The notes under the pieces are model-generated. The model ran no database searches, had not been told where the DNA came from, and saw only the letters and a list, made by a program, of their open reading frames with translations. From Stenotrophomonas chelatiphaga (GTDB taxonomy: Bacteria > Pseudomonadota > Gammaproteobacteria > Xanthomonadales > Xanthomonadaceae), in NCBI RefSeq assembly GCF_001431535.1, contig NZ_LDJK01000050.1, positions 1 through 64,000 of the forward strand: a stretch of DNA of 64,000 nucleotides, written 5' to 3'. The position numbers and the translations under genes were made by a program. This document shows, in pieces, positions 38,822 to 47,602 of this stretch. Within the stretch, counting starts at the first letter, position 1. Each line of letters opens with the position of its first letter.

Positions 38822-40254
38822 CTGCTGCGCCAGCCCCGCGTCAGCACGTAGTCCAGTACGCCGATCACCAGCAGCGACAGCCCCATCAGCGGGAACACGA
38901 TGCCGCCGATGCACAGCAGCGCGAACACGATCGCGACCGTGCGCCTGGCGTGCGGCAGGGGAGGGATGCCAACGCCACCCGCCGGCCGGCGCTTCCACCA
39001 CATCACCGCACCGCTTGCGCAGAGCAGGACGATCGCCGCACAGGCAACCAGCAGCAACAGGCGGTTCACGCTGCCGTATTGCTGGCCCAGATGCACGTTG
39101 ATGCCCCATTCCAGCCCGCGGCCGAGCACGCCGTAGTCGGCGTAACCCATGTCCAGCAGGATGCGGCCACTGTACTGGTCCATGTGCACCACGCGTTGCC
39201 GGTTCACCTGCTCCGGATAGACCGAGGCCGAGTACACCCCCATGGGGCCACGCGGCAGCGACACGCTGTAACCGGGGGCCATGCCGAGCGCGTTGAAACG
39301 CTGCAACGCTGCATCGATGCCGATGGCCCCGGGCTGCGGCGAAAGATCCCCGGGTCCCATGCCGGCGTGGCTTTCATGGCCTTCGTGTGCCTGTTGCTGC
39401 GGAGGCGCCGCGTGGCGGGCATGGGCACGGGTGTGCGCGAGCTGCGAGGCCGGCAGCCGAGCCTGCTCCATCGACCAGCTGGGGGCAGTGGCATCGGCCA
39501 GGCGCTGATCGGACATCGGCACATCCACGCGTACGCCCGCCGGATAACCGGAGTTGTGTCCGTTTGCCCAGGCATTGACCTGCTTGCCCCAGACCAGCGA
39601 CCACGGCATGCCGGTCAGGGCCAGGAACAGCAGCACCGCGCCTACCCAGACGCCGGTCACCGCATGCAGGTCCCGCCAGAACAGGCGCTGTGCCGGTCGC
39701 CCCCGCACGCGGGTGACGCCGCCGCGCTGCCCGCGCGGCCACCACAGGAAAACCCCGGTGATCACCAGCAGGATCGCCCAGCCCGCGGCGATTTCGATCA
39801 ACGCGCTGGCCCAGCGTCCGACCAGGTCCAGGCTGTGCAGCCGGCGCACCACGCCGGAGAAGGTGCCCTTGTCGGGCAGCGAGCCCAGCACCCGCGCGGT
39901 GCCGGGATCGACGTAGTACACATCGCGCGTTCCATCGGGCTGCTGCACGCCGATTTCCACGCTGCCATCGGCGCGCTCGGGCAGGGTGTAACGGAACGTT
40001 CGTCCTGCTGCAACGGCCTCGACCGCGGCGATCTGGGCACTCGCCGATGCAGGCGTGCCGCGCGTGGGTTCAACTACTTTCAGATCGTGGTGGATCCAGC
40101 GGTCGATCGGCTTCTGGTACAGGTACGCCGCGCCGGTCAGCGCCAGCCATGCGATGAACGGCAGCACGAACAGGCCTGCATAGAAGTGCCATCGCCACAC
40201 CGCGCGATGGAAGCGCCAGCGATCGCTCGGGCTCTGGGTAGGCGTGGTCTGCAT
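38818..40254 (-). CDS. PepSY-associated TM protein with His-rich loop
   Basis: A 478-residue membrane protein with four main TM helices (about 20-45, 170-190, 213-233, 395-415, and two near the C-terminus). PepSY-like periplasmic modules lie between them (SGVVRRLHSLDLVGRWASAL, YSGRILLDMGYADYGVLGRGL). Such proteins accompany TonB-dependent metal or siderophore receptors and may reduce or release the metal. A His/Met-rich stretch (HTRAHARHAAPP, HEGHESHAGM, about 268-300) suggests metal binding. The start lies 1 nt after the receptor stop, so the two are coupled. Confidence 0.9.
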   Translation of the reverse strand: MQTTPTQSPSDRWRFHRAVWRWHFYAGLFVLPFIAWLALTGAAYLYQKPIDRWIHHDLKVVEPTRGTPASASAQIAAVEAVAAGRTFRYTLPERADGSVEIGVQQPDGTRDVYYVDPGTARVLGSLPDKGTFSGVVRRLHSLDLVGRWASALIEIAAGWAILLVITGVFLWWPRGQRGGVTRVRGRPAQRLFWRDLHAVTGVWVGAVLLFLALTGMPWSLVWGKQVNAWANGHNSGYPAGVRVDVPMSDQRLADATAPSWSMEQARLPASQLAHTRAHARHAAPPQQQAHEGHESHAGMGPGDLSPQPGAIGIDAALQRFNALGMAPGYSVSLPRGPMGVYSASVYPEQVNRQRVVHMDQYSGRILLDMGYADYGVLGRGLEWGINVHLGQQYGSVNRLLLLVACAAIVLLCASGAVMWWKRRPAGGVGIPPLPHARRTVAIVFALLCIGGIVFPLMGLSLLVIGVLDYVLTRGWRSS

Positions 40255-40255
40255 G

Positions 40256-42295
40256 TCAGATATCCCGTGTCCAGCTCAGATAGAACGCGCGTCCATCGCC
40301 GGGCGAGTAACCGGAGGAACCACTGTCATACCAGGCGTAGACATAGAAGCGGTCGGTCGCGTTCTTCAGCTGCAGGGCCACGCGGTTCCGCTCATCCACG
40401 TGGTAGGTCGCGCTCAGGTTCATCAGTACGTAGCCGCCATGACGGCCCAGCGTGTTGCTCCGTTCCACGTAGTAATCGCCCTGGCCGTTGCCCCATGCGC
40501 TGAAGCTCCAGTCCGCACGCGGCGCGTAGTCCACGCCGGCACTGGCCAGCCAGTTCGGCACGTTCTCGATCTGCCGGCCACGGGTCTGCGGTGCGCTCGG
40601 GTCGGCCACGGTGATCACCGCTTTCTGCCGCGAATAGGAGCCCCATGCCCGCCACTGTTCGCTGGCCTGCCAGCTCAGCTGGGCATCCCAGCCCCGCCGC
40701 AGTGTCTGGCCGACGTTGCCGACTTCATTGGCACCGATCGCCCCGTTGACGCCCAGGATGGTGGCGACTTCATCCGATGCACGCTGCTCCCAGTACGCCA
40801 CGCGGGCCTGCAGCCCCGGCAGCGGCGTCCATTTGAACCCGCTCTCCCAGCCTTCATTGCGCGAGGGCAGCACGTTGTTGGCCTGGATACGGTAGGCACC
40901 GTTGCCACTGCCGATCTGGAAGGTGCGGCCCCAGTTGGCATAGGCCACGGTGCGGTCGCCGAGGTCGTAGGACACGCTCAGCTTCGGTTGTTTGATCAGC
41001 CCGTAGCGGTAAGCGGGCGCATGGCTGCCATCGGCGCGGTTGTGGAATCCTCCGTCGATGTCGTCCACCCGGTAGGCGGGTACGATCTTCAGCGCTTCAG
41101 TCGGCTTGACCACGGCCTGCACGTACGCGCCTTGGGTATCCAGATCGAAGCGCCAGTCACGCAGGGTGGTCTGGCGTTCGCGCGCCACGGTGCGGAAACG
41201 GGCGGCGAGGTTGTCCTGCCACTGCGCGTCCACGCCGGCGTCCAGTACCAGATCGGCCAGCGATGTCGCAGGGCGCCAGGTCGTGTTGATGATCACGCCG
41301 CGGTGCGTCTCGTCGTTGAAGCGCTCCTGTTGTGCACCGCCGGCGGTGAAGGTCACCCAGCGCTGGTTGCGGTAGTCGTTCTGATAAGCCTTGGCATTCC
41401 AGCTCCAGCCGTTGCCCAGTTGGCCATCGGCATGCAGCGCGGTCTGGACGGTCTGGCGCTCGCTGCGGTCATCGCGCGCGTAATCCGGTGATTGCGTTGG
41501 ATTGGCCTGCACTTCGGCGTAGCTCAGGTAGCCGGCTTCCAGCGCGGTGTTGTTGTAATAGCGGGCGGTCAGCCCCGCACGCCACTGGCTCTCTTCGTTG
41601 GTGTAGAACCACTTGCCGGAGAAGCTGCGCTGGGTGGATCGGGCATGGTCGCGCTCGCCATCGGAGCCGCGCCAGCCAACGAAATAGTTCTGCGCCCACG
41701 CGCCCTTTTCGACTCCTTTGGCGATCTGGATATCGCGGGTACCGAAGCTGCCGACGGTGACGCTGGCCTGCCCGTCGTTGCCGCCCTGGCGGGTCAGCAC
41801 GTTCACATCGCCGGCGATGGCATGCAGGCCATAGCGGGCATCGTTGGTGCCGCGGACGATTTCCAGTGCACTGATGTCCAGCGGGAACACGGCGTCCAGA
41901 TACGGCATGCCCCCGGCGTTGTCGTTGCTGGGAATGCCGTCGATCAGCAACTTGACTGCGTTGATGCGGCCTTCGCCATTGAAGCCGCGGAAGGAGAAGC
42001 GGCCGGCATCGGTGCCCATTTTGAACTGGGTCACCTGCACGCCGGGGGCATTCATCAGCAGCTCCCAGCTGTGGTCGACTTTCTGCTGCTGCAGCAGGTC
42101 ACCGCCGATGACGTCCACCGAGGTGAACATCAGGCGCGCCGGCAGCTCCCTCTGCGGCGTTGCGCGGGCCTGTACGGTGCCCAGTGTCAGTGCGGTTCCT
42201 TCCTGCGCGACCGCCGGCGAAGCTACGGTGGCCGTGCACGCCAGTGCCGCCACGATCACCGTTGGCAGCGGGCGCGTTGGTTGAAGTTTTTTCAT
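40256..42295 (-). CDS. TonB-dependent receptor, putative metal (copper-type) receptor
   Basis: A 679-residue outer-membrane receptor: signal peptide (VAALACTATVASPAVAQ), plug domain (FSFRGFNGEGRINAVKLLIDG, LEIVRGTNDARYGLHAIAGDV), and a barrel ending FYLSWTRDI. Assignment to copper uptake is inference from its neighbours, the DUF2946 protein upstream and the His-rich PepSY protein downstream, an arrangement known around copper-responsive receptors. The start MKKLQPTRPL was preferred to the ATG four codons upstream because it begins the signal peptide directly. Confidence 0.92.
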   Translation of the reverse strand: MKKLQPTRPLPTVIVAALACTATVASPAVAQEGTALTLGTVQARATPQRELPARLMFTSVDVIGGDLLQQQKVDHSWELLMNAPGVQVTQFKMGTDAGRFSFRGFNGEGRINAVKLLIDGIPSNDNAGGMPYLDAVFPLDISALEIVRGTNDARYGLHAIAGDVNVLTRQGGNDGQASVTVGSFGTRDIQIAKGVEKGAWAQNYFVGWRGSDGERDHARSTQRSFSGKWFYTNEESQWRAGLTARYYNNTALEAGYLSYAEVQANPTQSPDYARDDRSERQTVQTALHADGQLGNGWSWNAKAYQNDYRNQRWVTFTAGGAQQERFNDETHRGVIINTTWRPATSLADLVLDAGVDAQWQDNLAARFRTVARERQTTLRDWRFDLDTQGAYVQAVVKPTEALKIVPAYRVDDIDGGFHNRADGSHAPAYRYGLIKQPKLSVSYDLGDRTVAYANWGRTFQIGSGNGAYRIQANNVLPSRNEGWESGFKWTPLPGLQARVAYWEQRASDEVATILGVNGAIGANEVGNVGQTLRRGWDAQLSWQASEQWRAWGSYSRQKAVITVADPSAPQTRGRQIENVPNWLASAGVDYAPRADWSFSAWGNGQGDYYVERSNTLGRHGGYVLMNLSATYHVDERNRVALQLKNATDRFYVYAWYDSGSSGYSPGDGRAFYLSWTRDI

Positions 42296-42433
42296 TGTCC
42301 ACAACATCGAAATGCCACGACCGGAGACGGTCGGGACAGGCAGAAGATCCGGTGCGTCAGCCCGGGGGAAGGGAGGTCGGGGATCCAGTCACGCGTCGAA
42401 ATGCAGCGTGCAGCTGCAGGGGGGCGAACTGAA

Positions 42434-42898
42434 TCAGCAGGCGATGGCGGGTGGACCGCGCGCGCCCAGCGTGCCCAGCGCAGGAGCGGACCGGGTCGGG
42501 TGACGTGCCGTGATGGTGCGGAATGCTGCGGGCCAGACCGTGAGCAACAACAGCAGCGCCACCAGCAGGCTGACCATGCGGGCGGCAATCAGGCAGTAGT
42601 CGCACTCCACGCCCATCTCATGCTTGGCGTGCGGATCCGGCGGCGCGGTGTCGTTGGAGGCGGCGTGCACTGGCGGCTGCACTGCCGTCATGTCGTGATG
42701 CGTGGCGTGCTGCGTGCCATGGTGCATATCGTGTGCACTGCCCGCGTGCGGGGTGGCGGCGGATTCTGCGGGCGCCAGCACGGCGTTCGGCGCGGGATGC
42801 TCCGCCAGCGCCCGGCTGATCAGCGGTGCCACCATCACCAGGGCCATGGCCAGGCATGCCCAAGCGTGGAGCCAGCGGTGGAAGAGGGGCGAGCGCAC
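42434..42898 (-). CDS. DUF2946 small His-rich membrane protein
   Basis: A 154-residue protein with an N-terminal hydrophobic segment (WACLAMALVMVAPLISRALA). A periplasmic His/Met-rich loop follows (HDMHHGTQHATHHDM, DPHAKHEMG), then the conserved C-x-x-C (CDYC) before a second TM helix. This is typical of DUF2946 proteins, often linked to copper or other transition-metal loci. The start is GTG at 42898. It lies 138 nt upstream of the TonB-dependent receptor in the same direction. Confidence 0.85.
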   Translation of the reverse strand: MRSPLFHRWLHAWACLAMALVMVAPLISRALAEHPAPNAVLAPAESAATPHAGSAHDMHHGTQHATHHDMTAVQPPVHAASNDTAPPDPHAKHEMGVECDYCLIAARMVSLLVALLLLLTVWPAAFRTITARHPTRSAPALGTLGARGPPAIAC

Positions 42899-43117
42899 GC
42901 CCTGATTCTAAGGGAAGCCAGCCGGGGCGGCGCGTGAGACGGCCGGTTTGGCGTGCGCTGCGACGCTTTGTCACAGGGGGGGCCGGGTACTGGTCTGCGG
43001 CCGCTGGCAATCTGCCTGCCGTCGAATATAGTGAGGCCGGGCGCGACCTGCGCAGTTGCAGGGATAACAGGGCAGCGCCGCCCCTGTGCTTCAAACCGCT
43101 GACAGAAAGGATGCATC

Positions 43118-43459
43118 GTGAGCCCGGAAACCATCCTCGCAGGCGTCGTAGCCGCGGCCGTCATTCTGGGACTGGTCGGATCGTTGTGGCCCAAGCGCAA
43201 GCCACCCCACACGGTGTTCAAATGTGGCCGTTGCAACACGGCCAGCCGACACGGTAATCGCACCATCGAAGCGTGGCGTCGTGGGAAGACCCGGTTCTTC
43301 TGCACTCCCTGCCATCTCAAGTGGCTGCAGTCGCGGCCTCGCCACGAGCAGGACACGTACTCCGGCCATGGCCGCACCGGTGGTTCAGGATGCCTGGGCG
43401 TGATTGCGATTCTGGTTGTTCTGCCCGCCGGTGGCATGCTGGCGTGGGTCTTCGTCTGA
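43118..43459 (+). CDS. Small membrane protein with Cys4 zinc-ribbon-like loop
   Basis: A 113-residue protein with TM helices at about 5-23 and 90-112. Between them is a Cys4 cluster, C36-x2-C39 and C62-x2-C65 (FKCGRCNTAS, FFCTPCHLKW), which should bind zinc. Family unknown. The GTG start at 43118 has GAAAGGA upstream. It is convergent with the histidine kinase gene. Confidence 0.7.
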   Translation: MSPETILAGVVAAAVILGLVGSLWPKRKPPHTVFKCGRCNTASRHGNRTIEAWRRGKTRFFCTPCHLKWLQSRPRHEQDTYSGHGRTGGSGCLGVIAILVVLPAGGMLAWVFV

Positions 43460-43485
43460 GCAGGAAAAGCGCGTGAATGCAGTGA

Positions 43486-44844
43486 TCATTCCAATCCGCC
43501 ATTGGTTTCCACCACGAAACACGCGCCTGGTGCGCCACCGGCAGGTTCAAGCCGGATCGTCCATCCGTGCGACAGGCAGATTTCCAGGCAGATGGACAGG
43601 CCCAGTCCTGCACCGCGACCGTCGCGGGCCGTACCGCGCCAGAAGCGTTCGAACAGGCGTGGACGGTCCGCCTCCGCGACGCCACCTCCCTGGTCGCATA
43701 CGCTGAAGCCATCGGCGTGAAGTGCGATGGTGATGGTGCTGCCCGGCGGCGAATGATGCAGCGCGTTTTCCAGCAGGTTCTTGACCAGCACGAACACCGC
43801 CGCGGCATCGGCTTCCACGGCAGGCGAGGGCATGCGGGGCGGCAGCACCACCACGTGCACCGCGTGCTGTGCTGACAGCCGTGCCAGGTAGTCCACCGCG
43901 TCGGTGACCACCGCGCCCAGCTGGATGGGGGCGAAGGTGTAGTTGTGGCCCTCGCTGACTTCGGCCAGGTGCAGCAGCTGGTGCACCTGGCGCGCCATCT
44001 GTTCGGTGTCACGCATCAGCAGCGGTGTGTTGGGGGCACCACTGAGCTCGATCTCCGCCTGCAGCAGCGCAAGTGGCGTCTTCAGCTCGTGCGCGGCGGC
44101 GGCGAGGAAGTCCTGCTGCACGCGGAAGCCCTGTTGCAGGCGTTCCAGTGCGGCGTTAAACGCCTCGATCAACGGCACCACCTCGGCGGGCAGCCCGTCG
44201 CTGCGCAGGCGTGCGCCCAAGTTGCGCGGACCCACCCGCGCCGCCACGCGTGAGGCCTGCCGCAGCGGTCGCAGCATGCGGTTGACGGTAAGAGTGATCA
44301 CCAGCGCGAAGGTCAGCAGGGCGAGGATGACCACCGCTGCGCCGGCACGCAGGTACAGCTTGTCTGCGTGGTTTTTCAGGGTGATCACCAGCCGGTCGCT
44401 GCGTGCGATGTGTGCCATGTAGGCCGTTCCAGCATGGTCGATCGGGGCGTGGATCACCTGCAGCGCGATGTCGCCACCGGGGTTGGCGACGGTCATGCGG
44501 GTGGCGCCGGCCGCAACGCGCTTCACTGCGTCCAGCGCCGGACCGGCGCGGCTGCTGGCGAGCGTGCGGCCCCGTGCGTCGGTAATCCAGTACGCCGCAT
44601 CACGGGGCATGGCGTCGTACACGTTGCCGGCCTGTGGCGGCAGCACAACGTGCAGCCTGCCAGCGGCATCCAGCCGAAGGGCTGCCTGCAGCTCGTCCAC
44701 TTCTTCCAGCAATTCCTCGCGCACCGCGTCTTCCGGCGTACTCATCCGTACCCAGGCCGTGACCACGACCGCGGCGGCCGCCGCCGCCAGCAGTGCCAGC
44801 AGCGTGGCCAGCATCAGGCGTGCGCTGAGGCTACGCGGCCGCAT
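43486..44844 (-). CDS. Two-component sensor histidine kinase
   Basis: A 452-residue kinase with TM1 (about 10-31), a periplasmic sensor (about 35-162), TM2 (about 167-187), and HAMP. The HisKA phospho-acceptor is H252 (AAAAHELKTPLALL), and the HATPase has an N box NLLENALHHS, G1 box DQGGG and G2 box GAGLGLS. The ATG at 44844 overlaps the response-regulator stop by 14 nt and was preferred to the upstream TTG. It belongs to the mipA / response regulator / kinase operon. Confidence 0.93.
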   Translation of the reverse strand: MRPRSLSARLMLATLLALLAAAAAAVVVTAWVRMSTPEDAVREELLEEVDELQAALRLDAAGRLHVVLPPQAGNVYDAMPRDAAYWITDARGRTLASSRAGPALDAVKRVAAGATRMTVANPGGDIALQVIHAPIDHAGTAYMAHIARSDRLVITLKNHADKLYLRAGAAVVILALLTFALVITLTVNRMLRPLRQASRVAARVGPRNLGARLRSDGLPAEVVPLIEAFNAALERLQQGFRVQQDFLAAAAHELKTPLALLQAEIELSGAPNTPLLMRDTEQMARQVHQLLHLAEVSEGHNYTFAPIQLGAVVTDAVDYLARLSAQHAVHVVVLPPRMPSPAVEADAAAVFVLVKNLLENALHHSPPGSTITIALHADGFSVCDQGGGVAEADRPRLFERFWRGTARDGRGAGLGLSICLEICLSHGWTIRLEPAGGAPGACFVVETNGGLE

Positions 44845-45544
44845 CGGCTGCCCGCAGGGCAAAGCCCAGGTTGCGCACGTTCACCACACCCAGGCCGGAT
44901 TCGATGGCCGCCAGCTTGCGGCGCAGCCGGTGCAGCGCTACGTCCAGCGCATTCGGCGTCACCGCCTCACCGACCCCCCACGCGGCCGCTTCCAACGTGC
45001 TGCGGCGGACCACCTGGCCGCCGGCGTGCACCAGCGAGAGGATGATCTGCAATTCGGCCGGCGCCAGGCTGATCTGCTCGTCGCCACAGCGCATGCAGCC
45101 TTCCGCTGCCTTGACGTGCAGTCCCTGGTGGACCACATCCAGCGTGCGCAGTTCCGATGGCCGGCGCATCAAGGCGCGCACGCGCGCGGCCAGTTCTTCG
45201 ATGGCGAACGGCTTGGGCAGGTAGTCATCGGCTCCCGCATCCAGCCCATCGACACGATCGTGCAGGCCGTCGCGGGCCGTCAGCATGAGACAGGGAATGC
45301 GGTTGCCGGCCGCACGCATGCGCCGCACCAGGTCCAGGCCATCCCCATCGGGAAGGCCGCGATCGATCACCGCCGCGGCGTAACCGTGGCGCGCAATCGC
45401 ATGCCACGCGGTTTCCACGCCGGGGTAGATATCCACCGCAATGCCTGCCGCGCCCAGGCCACGCTCGACCAGGCTGGCCAGGCGGGGATGGTCTTCGACC
45501 AGCGCGATCCGGTTGGGCAGGGCGGCAGGCGGGGGCGGTGGCAT
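44831..45544 (-). CDS. OmpR-family response regulator
   Basis: A 237-residue regulator. The receiver domain has phospho-acceptor D61 (VIDRGLPDGDGL), an acidic pair near residue 17 and LPKPF switch Lys. It is followed by a winged-helix DNA-binding domain (SLAPAELQIILSLVHAGGQVV, LDVALHRLRRKL). The Pro-rich start MPPPPPAALPNRIALVEDHP leaves some doubt about the exact N-terminus. It lies 27 nt downstream of the MipA gene. Confidence 0.94.
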   Translation of the reverse strand: MPPPPPAALPNRIALVEDHPRLASLVERGLGAAGIAVDIYPGVETAWHAIARHGYAAAVIDRGLPDGDGLDLVRRMRAAGNRIPCLMLTARDGLHDRVDGLDAGADDYLPKPFAIEELAARVRALMRRPSELRTLDVVHQGLHVKAAEGCMRCGDEQISLAPAELQIILSLVHAGGQVVRRSTLEAAAWGVGEAVTPNALDVALHRLRRKLAAIESGLGVVNVRNLGFALRAADAAA

Positions 45545-45571
45545 GGCAGGCGGGTACCGGGAAGCGGAAGG

Positions 45572-46372
45572 TCAGAAGCTGCGGGTGATGCCGATGCGGA
45601 GGCCGGCCGAGCCGTCCGTATCGGGCTCGCTCAGCGGGCTGTCGGTGATTTCGTCTGGCAGGAACCGGTAGTCCACGCCGCCCATCACGCGCCATTTTTC
45701 GCCCAGCGGACGCGAGAAGCCGACACTGAACTGCGGCACCAGCGCCGAACCCGGCTGGTAGCGTGCCACGCCGCGTGCGACCTCTTCCTCCAGCGTGCCA
45801 TGGTAATAGTTGACCACGTCGCTGGACATCCAGCGGACGCCGACCCCCGGGACGATGGTGGTACGTCCCCAGGTAAGAGCGTACGCGTAGTCGGCGGCGA
45901 TCTCGTAGCCGCCGCTGGTATCGGTGACATCGGCCAGGGCGCTCAGCTTGAACTCGCCGGCACGGCTGCTCCAACTGGCTGCCAGGCCGGCGTCGAGGCC
46001 GTCATCGCGGTCCTCCAGCAGGTCCCGTTCGACTCCATTGGCTGCCAGCTCGCGTCGTCCGAGATCCTTGATGTCAACGCCATCGAAGCGGCCGGCCAAC
46101 ACGGCATCCAAAGCGAAGGACTCGCCCTTGAACAGGTGCACGCCGCCGCTCACGCCGCGCCAGAAGATCCGCGCGCCTTCGAAGGTGACCAGCGGCAGCG
46201 GGCGCACGCGGGTGCCTTCGCCTGCGTAAGGGCTCTGCCTGGCCGCGGCGGCCACGCCGATCGACCAGCGGTCCTCGTCGGCCTTGGCCAGCAGGTCGCC
46301 GGTGCTGGAGGCGTTCTGCGCGAGGGCCAGGCCCGGCAGCAGGAAGGGAACGGACACTACGTACTTGAGCAT
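45572..46372 (-). CDS. MipA/OmpV family outer-membrane protein
   Basis: A 266-residue barrel protein with a signal peptide (VVSVPFLLPGLALAQ). It has MipA/OmpV signatures SPYAGEGTRVRPLPLVTFEG, DGLDAGLAASWSSRAGEF and a C-terminal aromatic strand (GLRIGITRSF). The family includes MltA-interacting proteins and receptors induced by two-component systems. First gene of an operon with the response regulator and kinase, which probably control it. Confidence 0.92.
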   Translation of the reverse strand: MLKYVVSVPFLLPGLALAQNASSTGDLLAKADEDRWSIGVAAAARQSPYAGEGTRVRPLPLVTFEGARIFWRGVSGGVHLFKGESFALDAVLAGRFDGVDIKDLGRRELAANGVERDLLEDRDDGLDAGLAASWSSRAGEFKLSALADVTDTSGGYEIAADYAYALTWGRTTIVPGVGVRWMSSDVVNYYHGTLEEEVARGVARYQPGSALVPQFSVGFSRPLGEKWRVMGGVDYRFLPDEITDSPLSEPDTDGSAGLRIGITRSF

Positions 46373-46691
46373 CGGAGGGGCTTCGCTGGGGGAGAGTGCG
46401 GCGAGTCTTGCTGGCGCTGACTTACAGGCGACTTACCGGGGCTGCCTGGGTGGCCGATGGTTCAGGCGGGGTCTCGGAGAGCATGACGGCCAGCGGCCGT
46501 CACTACCCGGTAGCAGCGCCCGCGAGCGGTTACGGCGCCCGGGGACGGAATATGCGAACGGTAACGGCGGCGGGGATCGGTAGCGCCGAAGGCAGCGGCA
46601 GGAGCCGCTGCCAACGTCGCTTGCGACGGCCCGCAGGGTGCCGGTCAGGACGATCGGCATAGCCGTGCTCGGCGAGCGCAGCGGCGAAAGC
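46373..46691. other. Intergenic stretch with REP elements
   Basis: About 320 nt between the MipA start and tandem array C. It holds one complete SMAG-type palindrome (annotated separately), degenerate palindromic fragments such as GGTAGCGCCGAAGGCAGC and GCCGTGCTCGGCGAG, and presumably the mipA promoter at its left end. No credible reading frame is seen. Confidence 0.6.
46484..46506 (-). repeat. SMAG-type REP palindrome
   Basis: The sequence TGACGGCCAGCGGCCGTCAC followed by TAC is the same element as the three copies at 3894-3992, with the GTAG head on the minus strand. Confidence 0.8.
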
Positions 46692-46857
46692 GTGACGACC
46701 AACGGTCGTCACCCACCGAAGCAGGTCGCCACCCACCGAAGCAGGTCGTCACCCACCGAAACAGGTCGTCACCCACCGAAACAGGTCGTCACCCACCGAA
46801 GCAGGTCGTCATGCACCGAAGCAGGTCGTCATGCACCGAAGCAGGTCGTCACGCAAC
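46692..46857 (+). repeat. Palindrome-headed 20-bp tandem array, locus C
   Basis: The palindrome GTGACGACC-AAC-GGTCGTCAC (46692-46712) heads eight tandem units of GGTCGTCACCCACCGAAGCA starting every 20 nt from 46704 to 46844. Some units carry A for G in the filler, or ATGCACC for ACCCACC. It is the longest of the three arrays and ends about 20 nt before the first TetR-type operator. Confidence 0.93.
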
Positions 46858-46876
46858 GGGCCTTGCGAAGCCCAAC

Positions 46877-46912
46877 CTAACGCTGTTAGATTCGCTCCCT
46901 AACAACGTTAGG
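46877..46912 (+). promoter_or_regulatory. Two TetR-type operators upstream of the efflux operon
   Basis: Perfect inverted repeats CTAAC-GCT-GTTAG (46877-46889) and CCTAAC-AAC-GTTAGG (46898-46912) share the same half-site and lie 22 bp centre to centre, two helical turns. The second ends 10 nt before the TTG start of the TetR gene. A weak promoter candidate (TTGCGA at 46863, TTAGAT at 46886, 17-nt spacing) is overlapped by operator 1. This predicts autorepression of the whole operon. Confidence 0.82.
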
Positions 46913-46922
46913 TAGAGTCCCC

Positions 46923-47555
46923 TTGCGCCAACCGATTGCCCGCGAACAGATCGTCGGGGCGGCCTTCCGGATACTCGACGAGGCCGGCCTGGAAGGCGTG
47001 ACGCTGCGCAAAGTGGCCTGCTCGCTGGGCATCCGTGCGCCGTCGCTGTACTGGCATTTCAAGAGCAAGCAGGCGTTGATCGACGCCATGGCCGACGCGA
47101 TGATCGCCGACGTGGCGCAGGTCATCCCGGAGGGGCAGCCCTGGCGCCAGACCCTGCTGCAGATCGCACGCGAGTTCCGCGTTGCGTTCAAGGCGCGGCG
47201 CGATGGCGCGCGGGTCTATGCCGGTACCTTCCTGGCCACCGAGAACGTGCTGCGGGCAGGCGAGGCCAGCATTGTCGCGCTGGTAGGTGCCGGGGCATCG
47301 GCCAGCTTCGCCGCCACCACGGCGATGGACCTTGTGTACTACACGATGGGTTACGTCATCGAAGAACAATCCTGGCCAGGCGACGGCAGCATGGAAGCGC
47401 TGGGCGAGGCCTTCATGGCGCTGGCCGAGCAACGTTTCCCGCATTGCTGGGAAGCGCGCGAGGTCTGGCGTGAAGTCGATTTCGATACCCGTTTTGAACA
47501 GGGCCTGGGACTGATGCTGGACGGCATCGAACTGCGGCTTGGCCGCACCCCCTGA
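46923..47555 (+). CDS. TetR family repressor of the RND operon
   Basis: A 210-residue regulator with an N-terminal helix-turn-helix (LRKVACSLGIRAPSLYWHF, about 37-55) and a C-terminal ligand domain resembling the tetracycline-repressor type. The frame starts with TTG at 46923. It is co-directional with the membrane-fusion and RND genes, which start 47 nt later. It likely binds the two palindromes immediately upstream and is relieved by a pump substrate. Confidence 0.92.
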   Translation: MRQPIAREQIVGAAFRILDEAGLEGVTLRKVACSLGIRAPSLYWHFKSKQALIDAMADAMIADVAQVIPEGQPWRQTLLQIAREFRVAFKARRDGARVYAGTFLATENVLRAGEASIVALVGAGASASFAATTAMDLVYYTMGYVIEEQSWPGDGSMEALGEAFMALAEQRFPHCWEAREVWREVDFDTRFEQGLGLMLDGIELRLGRTP

Positions 47556-47602
47556 CTCGCCACTTCCTTTTGACCCTGATGCCTCCACACGGAAAGCCAC
47601 CC

